This document shows, one piece after another, positions 17,843-28,865 of a stretch of 40,578 nucleotides of DNA. This DNA is from Gammaproteobacteria bacterium (lineage in GTDB: Bacteria > Pseudomonadota > Gammaproteobacteria > HK1). The notes under the pieces are model-generated. The model had not been told where the DNA came from. It did not search any database and saw nothing but the letters and a program-made list of their open reading frames with translations. Location of the stretch: contig JAACFO010000046.1 of NCBI GenBank assembly GCA_009937425.1, positions 1 to 40,578 on the forward strand. Direction: 5' to 3'. The first letter of the stretch is position 1; each line of letters opens with the position of its first letter. The position numbers and the translations under genes are program-made.

Positions 17843-19084
17843 GTGATGCCGCCGTCGGCCGAGAGCGCTGCTGTCGCGCGGCTGCGAAATCCGGAAAGTA
17901 TCCGCGAACGTTGCCGGGAGATTCTGGCCCTTGGCGACGCCGACGGGCTGACACATTTTCGCCTGCACCGGGATCACCTGGATGGGACGGCGGATTTTGT
18001 GCTGGCGACCATCGAGGACCGCTATCCAAACCGGGACATCCCCTTTCACAGCCGTTGGCGGCACTTTCAGGTGGCAGGCGTCGACCGCTGGGGAAAGCTG
18101 TCGCAAACGCTTCACGGGCACAGCCGCGAAGATATCGCGCGAACACGCATGGATCTCGCGGTCACCAGTGTGCTGCTCGACGCCGGCGCCGGTGATCGTT
18201 GGCGTTATGTGGAATCTGATTCGGGAAACTGCTACTCGCGATCCGAAGGCCTGGCGGTCGCGAGCTTTCACCTGTTCGCGGCGGGCGCCTTCTCGTCCAA
18301 TCCCGATAATCCCCTGCAGGCCGACGCGGCAGGCCTCGCGGCCCTGGATTCGGAAGGTCTCGAACAGGGCTTCCAGGTTCGGGCGGACAATCCCCTGGTG
18401 GGCACGAGGGGACGTATGGCGCTGCTGCAAAGCCTTGGCCGGGCCCTGCCCGGACACCCGGATTTGTTCGGCGAGAATAACCCCCGGGTAGGAAATCTTT
18501 ACGATTATCTCGCTGCCCGTGCCGTCCACGAGCGGCTGGCGGCGACAGAGATATTCGCCGCGGTTCTGCGCGGGCTGGCGCCAATCTGGCCCGGCCGTGT
18601 GCAATTGGGTGGCGAGAATCTGGGCGACGTCTGGCATCATGGCGCTATTCGGCGCGACGACCCCAGTAACGGTCTGGTGCCTTTTCACAAACTGTCCCAG
18701 TGGCTGACTTACTCACTGGTTGAGCCCCTGGAGGAAGCCGGTCTTCGGGTAACCGGGCTCGACTCTCTCACGGGCCTGCCCGAGTACCGTAACGGTGGTT
18801 TGTTCATGGACCTGGGCGTGCTCGCGCTGAAGCAGCGCGAGGCTGCGCAACAGACCCATGATGCGGGCTCCGAGCTGGTGGTCGAGTGGCGCGCGCTCAC
18901 TCTGGCCCTCCTCGATGAGCTCGCGGCGCTGATTCGCATGCGCCTGGATCTGAACGCAGAACGCCTGCCACTCATCAGGATTCTGGAGGGTGGGACCTGG
19001 GCGGCCGGGCGCCGCGCAGCCCTGGAGCGTCGTCCCGCCGGCGGCCCACCTATCGTGGTAAGCAGCGACGGCACGGTATTTTGA
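17843..19084 (+). CDS. DUF1688 protein (URC4 type) of pyrimidine catabolism
   Basis: A 413-residue DUF1688 protein, the bacterial counterpart of yeast Urc4, which is needed for growth on uracil but has an unsettled biochemical role. Family stretches are [18 protein letters not shown] at the start, [19 protein letters not shown] near residue 70, [16 protein letters not shown] and [22 protein letters not shown]. The start is GTG at 17843 or the ATG three bases on. It begins one base after the URC1-type stop, so the two are surely co-translated. upp follows 31 bases later. It is predicted cytosolic; no signal or membrane segment is seen. Confidence 0.93.
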   Translation: MMPPSAESAAVARLRNPESIRERCREILALGDADGLTHFRLHRDHLDGTADFVLATIEDRYPNRDIPFHSRWRHFQVAGVDRWGKLSQTLHGHSREDIARTRMDLAVTSVLLDAGAGDRWRYVESDSGNCYSRSEGLAVASFHLFAAGAFSSNPDNPLQADAAGLAALDSEGLEQGFQVRADNPLVGTRGRMALLQSLGRALPGHPDLFGENNPRVGNLYDYLAARAVHERLAATEIFAAVLRGLAPIWPGRVQLGGENLGDVWHHGAIRRDDPSNGLVPFHKLSQWLTYSLVEPLEEAGLRVTGLDSLTGLPEYRNGGLFMDLGVLALKQREAAQQTHDAGSELVVEWRALTLALLDELAALIRMRLDLNAERLPLIRILEGGTWAAGRRAALERRPAGGPPIVVSSDGTVF

Positions 19085-19115
19085 CAAAGTCGATGCGCAC
19101 TATACGGGAACTGCA

Positions 19116-19745
19116 ATGAAAAACGTCACGGTCGTCGAGCACCCCCTGGTGCAACATAAATTGTCGCTGATGCGCCGCAAAGAGACACCCACGGCGATGT
19201 TTCGCCAGCTCATCCGGGAGCTCAGCATGCTCCTCGGTTATGAGGTAACGCGGGACCTGCCCATGGGGAAAGAGCGCATCGAAACGCCCATCATGGAAAT
19301 GGACGCACCGGTGCTCACCGGCAAGAAACTGGTATTCATATCGGTCTTGAGAGCGGGTAACGGATTGCTCGAGGGCTTGCTCGACCTCATCCCTTCGGCC
19401 CGTGTGGGTCACGTGGGCCTTTATCGGGATCCGGACACGCTGGTGGCAGTGGAGTACTACTTCAAGGTTCCCGATGAGCTGGACGAACGCAAAGTGATCA
19501 TCGTCGACCCCATGCTCGCCACCGCCAACTCTGCCATCGCCGCGGTGCAACGGGTCAAGGAAGCCGGCGCCCGGGACATAAAGTTCGTTTGTTTGCTGGC
19601 GGCACCGGAAGGTATCGAAGCCTTTCAGCAAGCCCACCCGGATGTACAGATAATCACCGCGGCCATCGACCATCAGTTAAACGATCACGGCTATATCGTA
19701 CCGGGCCTGGGCGATGCGGGAGATCGCATCTACGGCACCAAGTGA
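19116..19745 (+). CDS. upp: Uracil phosphoribosyltransferase
   Basis: A 209-residue enzyme that makes UMP from uracil and PRPP, the entry step in the URC pathway as well as in salvage. [18 protein letters not shown] is at the N-terminus. The uracil-binding C-terminus has [18 protein letters not shown]. The PRPP loop reads [10 protein letters not shown] where most Upp proteins have ATGGS, a notable change at a phosphate-binding site. Length is normal. The last gene of the importer-URC run, it converges on the LysR gene. A short CCGCGCA/TGCGCGG hairpin (19752-19767) follows the stop but has no T-tract. Confidence 0.95.
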   Translation: MKNVTVVEHPLVQHKLSLMRRKETPTAMFRQLIRELSMLLGYEVTRDLPMGKERIETPIMEMDAPVLTGKKLVFISVLRAGNGLLEGLLDLIPSARVGHVGLYRDPDTLVAVEYYFKVPDELDERKVIIVDPMLATANSAIAAVQRVKEAGARDIKFVCLLAAPEGIEAFQQAHPDVQIITAAIDHQLNDHGYIVPGLGDAGDRIYGTK

Positions 19746-19797
19746 CCATGACCGCGCAGTTGCGCGGCGGCGAATCCAAACCCGATAGGAATCGCTA

Positions 19798-20667
19798 CTA
19801 AGAGGGCTTGATTTCCTTCAGCAGTTCGAAGAATGCCGCAACCACGCGTACCGATTGACGTTCCACCAGGCAGGCAGCGTACTCTGTCACTTCCAGACCG
19901 GCTTCGCGAATAGCGATTGCGTGCAGGCGCGGATCCACGCCCAGCTCCCCTTCCGAGACAATACCGATCCCCAGGCCGGCGGCCACCGCTTCGCGCACTC
20001 CTTCGCGGCTGCCGATTTCGAGGGTCTCGCCCATGATGACTCCGGCTCGGGCGATGGCCGCCTCGAACACGGCGCGGGTCCTGGATCCGACCTCGCGCAG
20101 CACCAGCGCTTCTCCCTTCAGGTCCGCCAGAGTAATGCTGCGCCGGGTCGACCACGGGTGGCCACCTTCGACAAAAGCGATGAGCCGATCCCGTCGAAAA
20201 GGCAAGGCATGAAGACGCTCGTCGGCGCCGATATCCGGAAGCATGACCAGATCGCAGCGGCGATCGAAGAGGCTGCGCAGCACGACCTCCGAATTGCCGA
20301 ACTGCAGCGCAAGCTGGATACCCGGATGACGCCGTTTGAAGTTTCCCAGTAACGGGATGACCAGGTGGGGCGCCCCCGCGGCGACCCGCAAGCGCCCGTG
20401 GGTGAGGCCCTTGGCGGTCAACAACAGCTGCTCCGCGTCCGCCTCCAGCTTGATCTGGCGCCGCGCGATCCCGTACAGCGCCCGGCCCAGCTCGGTCAGC
20501 TCCACCCGCCGGCTATGGCGCTCGAAGAGCTTCACCTCATAGCGGTTCTCGAGAGCCTTGATTTGGTCGGAGACCGTAGGCTGGCTGACATTCAAGGCCG
20601 CCGCCGCGCGCGTGAAGCTGCCGTGGCTGGCGACCCCGTGGAAGGCCCGGAGGTGCAGATAATTCAT
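19798..20667 (-). CDS. LysR-family regulator of aminoethylphosphonate catabolism
   Basis: A 289-residue LysR-type regulator. The N-terminal winged helix-turn-helix is LRAFHGVASHGSFTRAAAALNVSQPTVSDQIKALE (positions 6-40), and the remainder is a substrate-binding-like effector domain. It is divergent from phnW, 100 bases away, the arrangement expected for the regulators linked to 2-aminoethylphosphonate operons, which probably respond to aminoethylphosphonate. A perfect inverted repeat in the shared intergenic region at 20689-20706 is a candidate binding site. The start is ATG at 20667. Effector and target are inferred from position. Confidence 0.9.
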   Translation of the reverse strand: MNYLHLRAFHGVASHGSFTRAAAALNVSQPTVSDQIKALENRYEVKLFERHSRRVELTELGRALYGIARRQIKLEADAEQLLLTAKGLTHGRLRVAAGAPHLVIPLLGNFKRRHPGIQLALQFGNSEVVLRSLFDRRCDLVMLPDIGADERLHALPFRRDRLIAFVEGGHPWSTRRSITLADLKGEALVLREVGSRTRAVFEAAIARAGVIMGETLEIGSREGVREAVAAGLGIGIVSEGELGVDPRLHAIAIREAGLEVTEYAACLVERQSVRVVAAFFELLKEIKPS

Positions 20668-20688
20668 AGGTTTTATCTATGCAATATA

Positions 20689-20706
20689 TCCAATCAAACG
20701 ATTGGA
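20689..20706. promoter_or_regulatory. Candidate LysR operator between lysR and phnW
   Basis: TCCAATC and GATTGGA are separated by AAAC, forming a perfect dyad 22 bases from the LysR start codon. The right arm also forms ATTGG-A-CCAAT with the next bases. Its place between divergent genes suggests autoregulation of the LysR gene and activation of phnW. It is not exactly a T-N11-A box. Confidence 0.5.
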
Positions 20707-20767
20707 CCAATACTGCCCGGGAGCCGTATAAAGCGCAACCAATGGATAAACAACCCGGCGGAAAACC

Positions 20768-23241
<2,474 letters not shown>

Positions 23242-23319
23242 CTTTCGGCACCACTGACGAATAAATATCGAAAGCCTGAATCTGAAACGCTAACCCCTGA
23301 CAAAAGAGGACCCACTGAC

Positions 23320-24168
23320 ATGAACTTTACCCACGAACGCGAGTTCACCTACACCCGTGCCTACCGTGGACCGATACGCTGCGTCATTCTCGACTGGGCG
23401 GGCACCACCATGGACTTCGGTTGCATGGCGCCGGCAGTCGTGTTCATGCAGGTGTTCGAAAAAGCCGGTGTACCCATCAGCATCGAAGAAGCGCGTATCC
23501 CCATGGGGGCGCATAAGAAGGTCCACATCGGACTGATCGCTGAAATACCCAGCGTCCGGCGGCGTTGGCTGGATACCCACGGCACCGAACCCACCCAGGA
23601 CGACGTGGATCGCATGTTTGCGGACTTCGTGCCCATGCAAGAGGCTTGCCTTTCCGAGTACTCGCAGCTGATCCCCGGCACCAACGAAGTGATCGGCGAA
23701 TGCCGCGAGCGCGGCTACAAGATCGGCTCTACCTCCGGTTATCTGCCCGGCATGCTCGCGATTAACCTGGCGGATGCAGAAAAGCAGGGCTATGTTCCCG
23801 ATGCGACATTCGGCGCCGGCGATGTGCCGCGGGGTCGTCCCTTCCCGCACATGGTGCTGCGTAACATGCTCGAACTGGACATTTCACCGGTGCAATCGGT
23901 GGTCAAGGTCGACGATACCCTGACCGGCATCGAGGAAGGTCTGAACGCGGGCAGCTGGGGCATTGGACTGGCTATCTCCGGCAATGAGGTGGGGGTGCAG
24001 CTCGACGAGTGGAACGGCTTCCCCGAGGCGGTAAAGCAGAAGCACCGGGATCGCATCTACCCCACCATGTACCAGCGCGGGGCCCACTACGTGGTCGACA
24101 GCATTGCCGATCTGATGCCCTGCCTCGACGACATCGAAGCACGGCTCAAGCGCGGCGAGAAGCCCTGA
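23320..24168 (+). CDS. phnX: Phosphonoacetaldehyde hydrolase (phosphonatase)
   Basis: A 282-residue HAD-superfamily enzyme that splits phosphonoacetaldehyde into acetaldehyde and phosphate. The Asp nucleophile is in VILDWAGTTMDFG. The Schiff-base Lys is in the cap segment IPMGAHKKVHIG. SGYLPGML and VVKVDDTLTGIEEG are HAD motifs II and IV. An AAAAGAGGA precedes the ATG at 23320. Together with PhnW it forms a complete aminoethylphosphonate degradation route. A strong terminator follows directly, closing the phn operon. Confidence 0.95.
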   Translation: MNFTHEREFTYTRAYRGPIRCVILDWAGTTMDFGCMAPAVVFMQVFEKAGVPISIEEARIPMGAHKKVHIGLIAEIPSVRRRWLDTHGTEPTQDDVDRMFADFVPMQEACLSEYSQLIPGTNEVIGECRERGYKIGSTSGYLPGMLAINLADAEKQGYVPDATFGAGDVPRGRPFPHMVLRNMLELDISPVQSVVKVDDTLTGIEEGLNAGSWGIGLAISGNEVGVQLDEWNGFPEAVKQKHRDRIYPTMYQRGAHYVVDSIADLMPCLDDIEARLKRGEKP

Positions 24169-24173
24169 GCCAC

Positions 24174-24228
24174 ATACCGACCGCCAGGCGCCCGCCATTT
24201 TGGGGGGCGCCTGGTGTCGGTATTTTTT
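24174..24228 (+). terminator. Rho-independent terminator of the phn operon
   Basis: ATACCGA pairs with TCGGTAT, and CCAGGCGCCC with GGGCGCCTGG, giving a long GC-rich stem that ends in a T-run (24223-24228). It begins five bases after the phnX stop. Confidence 0.9.
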
Positions 24229-24231
24229 ACA
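24215..24231 (+). promoter_or_regulatory. Distal TGTCG-N7-TTACA motif (locus 1)
   Basis: TGTCGGTATTTTTTACA overlaps the end of the phnX terminator, 224 bases before the sigma-54-type promoter at 24439. It is one of four motif copies in the window and a candidate upstream activating site. Because it shares bases with the terminator it could in part be coincidence. Confidence 0.5.
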
Positions 24232-24284
24232 CATTTCCATCCTCTGACCAAAACCCGCAAGTCCTTGAAACAAAAAGAATAAGC

Positions 24285-24340
24285 CCGCCCGGGCCGGCAC
24301 CGGCGCCGAAAAACCGGCCCTTGGGCCGGCCCCCGGGGCG
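24285..24340. repeat. GC-rich hairpin-forming intergenic sequence
   Basis: CCGGCCC-TT-GGGCCGG (24314-24329) forms a tight hairpin. GGGCCGG at 24291-24297 offers an alternative partner, and the outer CGCCCGGG/CCCCGGGGCG edges are nearly complementary. Its function is unknown; it may be a repeat or a second terminator. Confidence 0.5.
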
Positions 24341-24346
24341 AATGAC

Positions 24347-24363
24347 TGTCGGACATTCTTACA
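24347..24363 (+). promoter_or_regulatory. Proximal TGTCG-N7-TTACA motif (locus 1)
   Basis: TGTCGGACATTCTTACA starts 92 bases before the start of the sigma-54-type promoter at 24439, the usual distance for an enhancer-binding protein site. The same motif at the same distance occurs at 34191. Confidence 0.65.
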
Positions 24364-24438
24364 ATTAGTTCCTCATATTCGACAATTGACCTTCAAAAAC
24401 GACGATAACACGTTGAAATGCAGCCCCCCTGTGGAATG

Positions 24439-24454
24439 TGGCACGTCTTTCGCA
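24439..24454 (+). promoter_or_regulatory. Sigma-54-type promoter (locus 1)
   Basis: TGGCACGTCTTTCGCA matches the -24/-12 consensus TGGCAC-N5-TTGCA at all positions but one, with the obligatory GG-N10-GC. Transcription would begin near 24465, leaving a leader of about 28 bases before the ATG at 24493. Confidence 0.7.
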
Positions 24455-24492
24455 TCCAAAGGAGAAAAAGAACCAGCGCGGGGGAAGTAGAC

Positions 24493-25215
24493 ATGAGCGA
24501 AGAGCAACTGCGGTCCATGAGTGAGCAGGAAATCCGCGCACGCTTTCGCTACGCCCCTGCCTACTATCTGCAGGCCAAACTCGAAAAGAAACGCGCCCTC
24601 ATGGCGAACGAGAATCAACTCCCCGGGGATGCGGAATCCCGGTGGGAAACCGCCGTCGCCGAACAATCCCAATGGCAGGCAGCGCTCCCCGGCTTGGACA
24701 TTCTGGATGCGGCTCTTTCCGAGGCCGACGATTCCGACGCCGATGATGCGGACACCAGGCCGGCCGAGCAAGCCGATGCGCAAACCGAGCTTACCCAGCA
24801 GGCAATTCTCGAGGCAGCGCTGGAGGACTATTCCACCTGGCCCGTGCTGCGCGAACCGGAGTCGAAAGTAACTCTGGTACCGGAGCCGGCATCCGAGTTG
24901 GAACACAAACTCGCCCTGGTGCTGAATTCAGAACCGGACCTCAAGCTGGCGCTGGTTCCTGAGTCCGAATTTAACCGGGAACCGGAATTCGAACCTGTCT
25001 TGGAAATGGAGTTGGATCTGGAGCTAGTGCTGGATTCAGAACCGTCCCTGGATTTGGAGCTGGATTCGGATGCCGAAGGCGTTCCCAGCAACGTGACCAT
25101 GGCCGACTTCGGACATCGAGCTCCCCGCACTGTACCTGTCGTGTCCGTGGCCATGGACCGAAAACGGCCGAACATGGTACGCGTCGTAAGTAAGAGCACG
25201 CGCCTCGCCGGGTGA
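24493..25215 (+). CDS. Acidic repeat protein of unknown function
   Basis: I do not recognise this 240-residue protein. The N-terminal part (MSEEQLRSMSEQEIRARF, then APAYYLQAKLEKKRALMANE) looks helical. Residues about 70-200 are very acidic and rich in Glu, Asp, Leu, Pro and Ser, with degenerate units such as LVLNSEPDLKLALVPES and LVLDSEPSLDLELDSD. At DNA level an 18-base stretch at 24919 recurs with one change at 25027, a 108-base (36-residue) period. The C-terminal 40 residues are basic. There is no signal peptide or membrane segment. GGGGAAG precedes the chosen ATG; an in-frame ATG at 24418 lies before the promoter and is unlikely. Confidence 0.7.
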   Translation: MSEEQLRSMSEQEIRARFRYAPAYYLQAKLEKKRALMANENQLPGDAESRWETAVAEQSQWQAALPGLDILDAALSEADDSDADDADTRPAEQADAQTELTQQAILEAALEDYSTWPVLREPESKVTLVPEPASELEHKLALVLNSEPDLKLALVPESEFNREPEFEPVLEMELDLELVLDSEPSLDLELDSDAEGVPSNVTMADFGHRAPRTVPVVSVAMDRKRPNMVRVVSKSTRLAG

Positions 25216-25263
25216 TCAAGTTCTTTCTCGCACTGCCGATGATGCAGCAAGGCCCGCCCTGAA

Positions 25264-25854
25264 TCAGTTCACACCAAGCTTCGACCACAAGCCCAATCGC
25301 ATCGGTAACACGGGGGGCCGTGTCGTCGCCGCATTGGCGGGCGCCGGCCGCTCCTCGCTGGGCGCCGCCTTACCACGCCCCCTGGTGATTTCGTCTTTGA
25401 TTCCTGCCACGTCCTCGTAATAGCCCTCGATACAGTCGATGAAGGCATCGACGTCGTCATCGGACAAGGCCAAACGTTCATGTTCGCCGGACATGATGTT
25501 CCAGTTCCCGAGGATTTTGCGAATGGCGTCCCTGGACAGCCGCCGGTCGGCGCCACCGTTGAGAAATCCGATGGCCGCCATGCCCATGAAAGTGAACACC
25601 TCGGTCAACGGCGGCAGAAAGGGTTTCAGCCCCCCCTGGTCGCTGCTCTGGGGCCCCGGCTCGTTGTGGCTGCGGTACTGGTATCCAAAACGCACCGCGT
25701 AGAAGGCGTGCCGGAACCACTCCTCGTAGGTGCCCTCGGGCACTTCTTCGCCGCAGTCGGGGCACGGATCCTGGCCCTTCTCACCGCTGACGTAGAAGGT
25801 CCCGCACTGCAGGCAGAGTATAGGAGCCAGGGATAGCTGTTCTTCGTACAGCAT
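25264..25854 (-). CDS. Zinc-ribbon protein of unknown function
   Basis: A 196-residue protein whose N-terminus carries a zinc ribbon, CLQC (residues 14-17) and CPDC (about 31-34). It is followed by a mostly helical region (EEWFRHAFYAVRFGYQYR, VFTFMGMAAIGFLNGG, LSDDDVDAFIDCIEGYYEDVAG) and a Pro/Ala-rich tail. It may bind metal and act in protein or nucleic-acid contacts, but no family is recognised. It is convergent with the acidic repeat protein and lies 144 bases downstream of mscS on the same strand, across a perfect palindrome. Confidence 0.65.
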   Translation of the reverse strand: MLYEEQLSLAPILCLQCGTFYVSGEKGQDPCPDCGEEVPEGTYEEWFRHAFYAVRFGYQYRSHNEPGPQSSDQGGLKPFLPPLTEVFTFMGMAAIGFLNGGADRRLSRDAIRKILGNWNIMSGEHERLALSDDDVDAFIDCIEGYYEDVAGIKDEITRGRGKAAPSEERPAPANAATTRPPVLPMRLGLWSKLGVN

Positions 25855-25955
25855 CGGGTTGAGCCTCGAGGAGGCACGCTAGCGTCGGTGCCGGGTGAAT
25901 GTGTGCCGCCGTACCGTCGGTACGCCGACCATCCTATTGTAGCTGGCCCGGAGCG

Positions 25956-25985
25956 TCACGGGGCCGCCCATGGGCGGCCCCGTGA
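25956..25985. terminator. Perfect palindrome after mscS
   Basis: TCACGGGGCCGCCC (25956-25969) and GGGCGGCCCCGTGA (25972-25985) flank only the two bases AT, so the whole 30 bases read the same on both strands. It lies 13 bases beyond the mscS stop. There is no T-run, so it is either a weak terminator or a mRNA-stabilising hairpin. Confidence 0.6.
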
Positions 25986-25998
25986 TTGGCGGCGGCTA

Positions 25999-26823
25999 TC
26001 AGGCCGCGTTCTCCTGAATCAGGTGCACATCGCGTTGCGGGAACGGGATGCTGATACCGGCCTCGTCGAAGCGCTGTTTAACCGCCTCGGTGATCTGGAA
26101 GTAGGCGTCCCAGTAATCGCCGGTTTTGACCCACGGGCGGACGGCAAAATTGACGCTGTTGTCGCCCAGCTCGAGTACCCCGATGGTCGGTGCCGGATCG
26201 TCGAGGACCAGGGCGTTGCCCGTCACAATCTCTTCGAGCAGCGCCTTGGCTTTCTTGATGTCATCGCCGTAACCACATCCGAACACCAGATCCACCCGCC
26301 GCTGATCCTTGGCCGAATAGTTGACGATGGTGCCGGAAAGAATGCTGCCGTTGGGCACGTAGAGCTGCTTGTTGTCGGGACTCTTCATCTTGGTGCTGAA
26401 GATCAAGATTTCCTCCACCACACCGGAAGTGCCGGCGGCCTCGATGAAATCACCGACCTTGAAGGGCCGGAAGATGATGAGCATCACGCCGGCGGCAAAA
26501 TTGGACAACGAGCCCTGCAGCGCGAGGCCGATGGCGAGACCGGCGGCGCCGACAATGGCGATAAAGGACGTGGTCTGGATTCCGAGCTGCGCAAGAGCGG
26601 CCAGCACCACGAAAGCCAGCAGGGCCGCGTAGGCCAGATTAACGACGAACTTCACCAGCATCTCATCGGTTTGCGCCCGCCGCATGGCTTTGCCGACGGC
26701 CCGGGAGAGCACCCCCGAAAGCCATTTACCAATGACGAAAATGACGATGGCGGCAATCACCTTGAGGCCATAAGCGGCAGCCAGAGCTTGCACCATTTCG
26801 GCGTACTTATTCACATCTTCCAC
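25999..26823 (-). CDS. mscS: Small-conductance mechanosensitive channel MscS
   Basis: A 274-residue inner-membrane channel that opens under membrane tension in hypo-osmotic shock. It has three membrane helices: VIAAIVIFVIGKWLSGVL, ALLAFVVLAALAQLG, and the glycine/alanine-rich pore helix AIVGAAGLAIGLALQGSLSNFAAG (residues about 90-115). The MscS beta-domain follows with FRPFKVGDFIEAAG and YVPNGSILSGTIVNYS, then the cytoplasmic cage domain ending FPQRDVHLI. The length is that of E. coli MscS. It is downstream of mug but 90 bases away and probably transcribed separately. Confidence 0.95.
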   Translation of the reverse strand: MEDVNKYAEMVQALAAAYGLKVIAAIVIFVIGKWLSGVLSRAVGKAMRRAQTDEMLVKFVVNLAYAALLAFVVLAALAQLGIQTTSFIAIVGAAGLAIGLALQGSLSNFAAGVMLIIFRPFKVGDFIEAAGTSGVVEEILIFSTKMKSPDNKQLYVPNGSILSGTIVNYSAKDQRRVDLVFGCGYGDDIKKAKALLEEIVTGNALVLDDPAPTIGVLELGDNSVNFAVRPWVKTGDYWDAYFQITEAVKQRFDEAGISIPFPQRDVHLIQENAA

Positions 26824-26913
26824 AGGAATTTCCCCCTCTAGGAATGCTTGTTACTCCGTTAACAAACCCGCAACCAGTGAGCAGATTTCATCGGAGGCGA
26901 GAACTTAGCGCAT

Positions 26914-27462
26914 TCAGGAACCACCGGCAAAGACCACGAGTCGCCGGTACCACTCGGTGATGTCCGCAAGGGAGTAAACCGCATTGGCGGGACTCGGGTT
27001 CGGCGTGACGAACACCCGGCAGGCGGAAAGATCCGGCTGGGCGCCCCAGTCGCCCGCAGGTTGACGGCCCTCACCGTAGCGGAGATATCCATGGTAAGCC
27101 TGCTTGCCGTGAAACCAGGCTACCCGGGGACGGTGCTCCATGAGCTTGTGGCGAAGTTCCGGGGCGAAGCGCGCGAAGTCGGCGGCACGCAGGGAGGCGC
27201 CGCCGGCGCTTGGACGTTTGACCACATCGGTAAAGCCCATGCCGTGCTCCTCGAAGAGCAGGCGAATTGCGTCGGCTCCCGGCGCTGTGCCCGGTGGCGC
27301 CAGCCCCGACGCCGACAGCGCCGGCCAGAAGCGGTTGCGCGGATTGGCAAAATAAAATCCCGCCGCGACGGAACCCAGCGACGGATTGAGACCGATGGAA
27401 AGTACCCGTAATCCAGGCCGAAGATAGTCTGCCAGCGATTTCAACGCGTCGCCTGAAACCAA
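26914..27462 (-). CDS. mug: G/U mismatch-specific DNA glycosylase Mug
   Basis: A 182-residue uracil-DNA glycosylase superfamily enzyme that removes uracil or ethenocytosine from mismatches. The catalytic-loop motif GLNPSLGSVAAG (about residues 24-35) has the Mug-type Asn, followed by FYFANPRNRFWPAL. The DNA-intercalation motif is VTPNPSPANA (about residues 150-160). Length fits E. coli Mug. It starts five bases after the pntB stop and so is probably part of the pnt transcript. Confidence 0.93.
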   Translation of the reverse strand: MVSGDALKSLADYLRPGLRVLSIGLNPSLGSVAAGFYFANPRNRFWPALSASGLAPPGTAPGADAIRLLFEEHGMGFTDVVKRPSAGGASLRAADFARFAPELRHKLMEHRPRVAWFHGKQAYHGYLRYGEGRQPAGDWGAQPDLSACRVFVTPNPSPANAVYSLADITEWYRRLVVFAGGS

Positions 27463-27467
27463 CCCAC

Positions 27468-28865
27468 TCAGGTCGCTTTGATGATCTCCTCGACCATCTT
27501 CTTGGCATCGCCGAACAACATCATGGTGTTGTCACGGAAGAACAATACGTTGTCGACGCCGGCGTAGCCGCTGGCCAGGCTGCGCTTGACGAACAGGACC
27601 GTGCGGGACTTCTCCACGTCCAATATGGGCATGCCGTAGATGGGGCTGGCCGGATCGGTCTTTGCCGCCGGGTTGGTCACGTCGTTGGCGCCGATGACGA
27701 AGGCTACGTCGGTTTGCGCGAACTCGCTGTTGATGTCGTCGAGTTCGAAGACCTCGTCATAGGGTACGTTGGCTTCCGCCAGCAGCACGTTCATGTGACC
27801 CGGCATGCGTCCGGCCACGGGATGGATGGCGTACTTGATACGCACACCGTTTTCCTTCAACACATCCACCATCTCGCGCAGCGCGTGCTGCGCCTGGGCA
27901 ACGGCCATGCCATAACCGGGGACGATGATCACCGAACCCGCGTTTTTCATGATGAAAGCGGCATCCTCGGCGCTGCCCTGCTTGACCGGCCGTGTTTCCG
28001 TCTTGCCTTGCGCAGCAGCACTGGTTTCTCCACCGAAGCCGCCGAGAATGACGCTGAAGAAGGACCGGTTCATGCCCTTGCACATGATGTAGGAAAGTAT
28101 CGCACCGGAAGAACCCACCAGGGCGCCGGTAATGATCAGTGCGGTGTTTTCCAGCGTAAATCCGATACCCGCCGCCGCCCAGCCCGAATAGGAATTGAGC
28201 ATGGAGATCACCACCGGCATGTCGGCGCCACCGATGGGAATAATGATCAATACGCCGATGACGAAGGCGAGAACGGCCAACGCCCAGAAGGCCGTGTGAG
28301 ATTCGCTCGCACACAGCCAGACCACCAGCCCGATCATGGCGAGACCGAGCAGCGCGTTCAGGGGATGTTGCCCGGGAAACACCATCGGCGCACCGGACAC
28401 CAGTCCCTGCAGCTTGGTGAAGGCGACGATGGAACCGGTGAACGTAACGGCGCCGATAGCCACCCCCAGGGACATCTCGACGAGACTCGAGACCTTGATG
28501 CTGCCGACGGTACCGATGCCGTAGGCTTCCGGCGTGTACAGCGCCGAGGCCGCCACCAGCACCGCCGCCATGCCCACCAGGCTGTGGAAAGCCGCCACCA
28601 GCTGCGGCATGGCGGTCATGGGAATGCGCCGGGCGATAATGGCGCCGATGGTGCCGCCGATGGCGACACCCGCGACGATCATGCCCCAGGTGAGTCCATC
28701 GTCGATGTCCGCAACGTACAGTGTCACCACCACCGCCAGCGCCATGCCGGACATTCCGAGAAGATTTCCGCGCCGCGATGTCTCCGGCGACGCCAGGCCG
28801 CGCAGGGCGAGGATGAACATCACGCCGGCGATGAGGTATGCAATCGCAGCGAGATCGGCGGTCAC
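27468..28865 (-). CDS. pntB: NAD(P) transhydrogenase subunit beta
   Basis: A 465-residue inner-membrane subunit of the proton-translocating transhydrogenase that makes NADPH from NADH. The first about 270 residues contain eight or nine membrane helices. The C-terminal dIII domain binds NADP(H), with [44 protein letters not shown] and [13 protein letters not shown]. The GTG start overlaps the stop of the PntA2 gene by four bases. The order pntA1-pntA2-pntB on one strand is the split-alpha arrangement known in many bacteria. Confidence 0.97.
   Translation of the reverse strand: MTADLAAIAYLIAGVMFILALRGLASPETSRRGNLLGMSGMALAVVVTLYVADIDDGLTWGMIVAGVAIGGTIGAIIARRIPMTAMPQLVAAFHSLVGMAAVLVAASALYTPEAYGIGTVGSIKVSSLVEMSLGVAIGAVTFTGSIVAFTKLQGLVSGAPMVFPGQHPLNALLGLAMIGLVVWLCASESHTAFWALAVLAFVIGVLIIIPIGGADMPVVISMLNSYSGWAAAGIGFTLENTALIITGALVGSSGAILSYIMCKGMNRSFFSVILGGFGGETSAAAQGKTETRPVKQGSAEDAAFIMKNAGSVIIVPGYGMAVAQAQHALREMVDVLKENGVRIKYAIHPVAGRMPGHMNVLLAEANVPYDEVFELDDINSEFAQTDVAFVIGANDVTNPAAKTDPASPIYGMPILDVEKSRTVLFVKRSLASGYAGVDNVLFFRDNTMMLFGDAKKMVEEIIKAT

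Noticed and set aside
24386..24409. TTGACC...GATAAC as a sigma-70 promoter for the acidic protein
   Set aside because: The spacing is only 12 bases; the -24/-12 site at 24439 fits better.
25888..26841. 317-codon plus-strand open frame opposite mscS
   Set aside because: Antisense shadow; mscS is clear on the minus strand.
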